Positions 62,701-64,000 of a stretch of DNA of 64,000 bases are shown here, piece by piece. Source of the stretch: Bugula neritina (taxonomy: Eukaryota; Bryozoa; Gymnolaemata; Cheilostomatida; Bugulidae); the NCBI GenBank assembly GCA_964035545.1, contig OZ037765.1:124001-188000 (forward strand), written 5' to 3'. The position numbers and the translations under genes were made by a program. The stretch's first letter is position 1; each line of letters starts with the position of its first letter. The notes under the pieces were generated by a model. The model was not told the origin of the DNA. It saw only the letters and a program-made list of their open reading frames with translations, and did no database searches.

Positions 62701-63398
62701 GATGATGATGAATGTCAATACCAATATTATAATATATAATAATCATAATAATATTAAATTTAATAATCATACTGACTAACACATGCAAAAATTATAATTA
62801 TCACAATTATAGTAATAACCTAGTTTAATGACTAATCCCCTTACAACTTCACTTCTTGACAGTGACTAATTTTTATGTATAGTTATACTTATAGTTATTA
62901 GTTCTACTCAAGTTATAACTCTTAAAATAGATCTATTAGTATTTATACTTATATTTATAGCGAGTTATAGTAATAATACTGATACTAATACTAATAGTAA
63001 TAGTAATACCTATACAATAGTAATACTAATACTAATACTAATAGTTATACTTATTACTTGTAATAATAGCAATATTGATATTAATACTCATACGTTTCAA
63101 ATTTGTAACACTAATAGCAAAACTAGTACTGATACTAATACTAATACTAATACTAATAGTAATACTAATACTAATAGTAATAGTAATACTTTATTACTTA
63201 TACTAATAGAATTAGTATTGCCATAATGATGCCAAGTTTAGACAAAAAGAATAATCCTGCTAGTTACAGCAAAAAATATATAAAACAATTAAAAAAAATC
63301 ATCACGTATAATGTTTCACCTTTGTGAATTCTTCCAGCATAATTTGCATGAATTCTTTTTAGAACGTCTTCATTTACTACTTTCACGCTGTCCACCAT
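59787..63398 (-). CDS. STPG1: Sperm-tail PG-rich repeat protein, STPG1-like, 8 exons, 358 aa
   Basis: Exons: 63398-63320, 62086-61968, 61786-61511, 61268-61157, 61069-60969, 60715-60651, 60450-60260, 59920-59787; total 1077 nt. Six or seven SHIPPO-type repeats are visible: NPGPGSYVGH, SGPGPGKYALP, PSPAAYN, NPAPGQYEV, NPGPGTYKPH, APGPGAYDL, then IPGPGSGS. Upstream of them TSSIPTKYQTIVTDNSDRKG is the feature pointing to STPG1 (also called MAPO2), whose human form is 334 aa. Such proteins are linked to ciliary and flagellar microtubules; STPG1 was also described in O6-methylguanine-induced apoptosis. The last exon is the weakest call. The gene converges on the neurensin-like gene. Confidence 0.8.
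60465..60645. repeat. 17-bp minisatellite in STPG1 intron 6
   Basis: About ten copies of AGTACTTACTAGTAGAT. On the coding strand every unit reads CTAGTAAGTACT, and the array starts about 15 bases after the donor GTGAGTATTGAG. Each unit is thus a decoy donor close to consensus (AG-GTAAGT with one base missing). Confidence 0.9.
61847..61930. repeat. 30-bp minisatellite in STPG1 intron 2
   Basis: Three copies of a unit containing CCAATCAGCATGTTGTACGG. Each has a CCAAT box. It is a short array with almost no divergence. Confidence 0.85.
62087..63319. repeat. STPG1 intron 1 with a 21-bp minisatellite and AT-rich tract
   Basis: At 62405-62630 there are about 11 copies of CAACCTCTCATCAGTAAGTG plus T. 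The plus strand carries TCAGTAAGTG, a donor-like string antisense to the gene. Beyond it, 62640-63230 is AT-rich with irregular ACTAATACTAATA and TAATAGTAATA runs. No coding sequence is seen. Confidence 0.85.
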
Positions 63399-64000
63399 GT
63401 TGGCAATTTCTATGACGACCGCAAGCTGTGGTGTCATCAAATACATTATTAACTTATAAACATATTTTTTTATTATCAAAATGTTTAAAATAAAACAAAT
63501 TGTATTATACATTTTCTGCTGATCAAAAAAAAGTCGAATTTTGTGAAACACACTTTTATTCCTCTACCGCTCCGTTTCCTTCAGTTTGAAGTTGAATAAT
63601 TTTTGTGTCTAACTCGAAGTCGAAGCCAATAGCAACTCGCCTCTAAATTTAACTCCTTTCCGCTCAACTTTTGATTTCTAAACATTCACTTTTAATCAAT
63701 TGTCATTTATTAGGTTTAAAATTGTAGTAGCTTGTTTTGTATTTTTAGTTACCCTGATTAGTTGTGAGTTTAAGTTGAACTCGAACTTGGGCTATACTGA
63801 TACTCAGTCTCACACTGACACTGATAGTGATACGTCTGTACTAATACGTAGGCAATAGTGAGTTGCACTCACACTGTCACAATTTTAGCTTGAATGTGGT
63901 GAGAACTGTAAGACAATAAGACATAAGTATAGCCATTACTAATAGTAATAGTGACTAATACTATAACTATAAGTATTAGTATAACTATAAGAATTTGTAT
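63399..64000. promoter_or_regulatory. STPG1 upstream region
   Basis: Unique AT-rich DNA upstream of the STPG1 start. Short irregular repeats (ACTGATACTCAGTCTCACAC type near 63797, and AAGTATTAGTATAACTATAA at the window end) are present. There is no coding signal; it is assigned as upstream region by position only. Confidence 0.3.

Overview
This is animal nuclear DNA. Genes have many small exons with GT-AG introns and encode metazoan families: a Hedgehog/cilium EF-hand protein, a SANT-SWIRM-MPN histone deubiquitinase, TRIM-type ubiquitin ligases, a neurensin and a sperm-tail PG-rich protein. There are no operons and no bacterial signals. Intergenic DNA is AT-rich. The phylum cannot be fixed from the sequence; a non-vertebrate animal, possibly an early-branching one, fits best. 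All gene models below are my own manual splicing, with phases checked so that each spliced frame is open and divisible by three.

Layout: 1-4322 is a nearly pure 20-bp satellite. 5059-18991 (minus) is a 17-exon EFCAB7 gene (784 aa). 19588-22385 is a non-autonomous hAT-type element with an 8-bp target duplication, a second terminal-inverted-repeat (TIR) element nested in its left end and a 1.1-kb (TA)n core. 22.9-23.8 kb is simple repeat. 24797-27880 and 29419-31683 (both minus) are two recent tandem copies of a RING/B-box/beta-propeller gene; the first has lost the end of its propeller to a stop codon, and the second has lost its B-boxes and coiled coil by an in-frame exon fusion. 33893-41955 (minus) is a coiled-coil, proline-rich NCKAP5/NCKAP5L-like gene whose fourth intron carries a 3.2-kb TIR element. 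45109-54034 (plus) is a 19-exon MYSM1 gene with an intact JAMM metalloprotease motif and a 16-copy coding minisatellite. 55057-56110 holds possible exons of an unidentified plus-strand gene around a (CT)n tract. 56608-57396 is a MITE caught inside a minisatellite. 58706-59338 (plus) is a neurensin-like two-TM protein. 59787-63398 (minus) is an eight-exon STPG1-like gene.

The dominant oddity is the introns. Almost every intron of EFCAB7, NCKAP5-like, MYSM1 and STPG1 is largely a private tandem repeat, each with its own unit of about 5-40 bp. The array usually begins within a few bases of the 5' splice site or ends at the 3' splice site. In several cases the unit contains the splice site and adjoining exon bases, so one intron carries many copies of its own donor or acceptor. 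Most long open frames in the window are artefacts of such arrays.

Functionally the genes are unrelated neighbours: two are cilium/flagellum-linked (EFCAB7, STPG1), two are ubiquitin-linked (the TRIM-like pair as ligases, MYSM1 as a deubiquitinase), and one each is cytoskeletal and vesicular. I see no co-regulated cluster.
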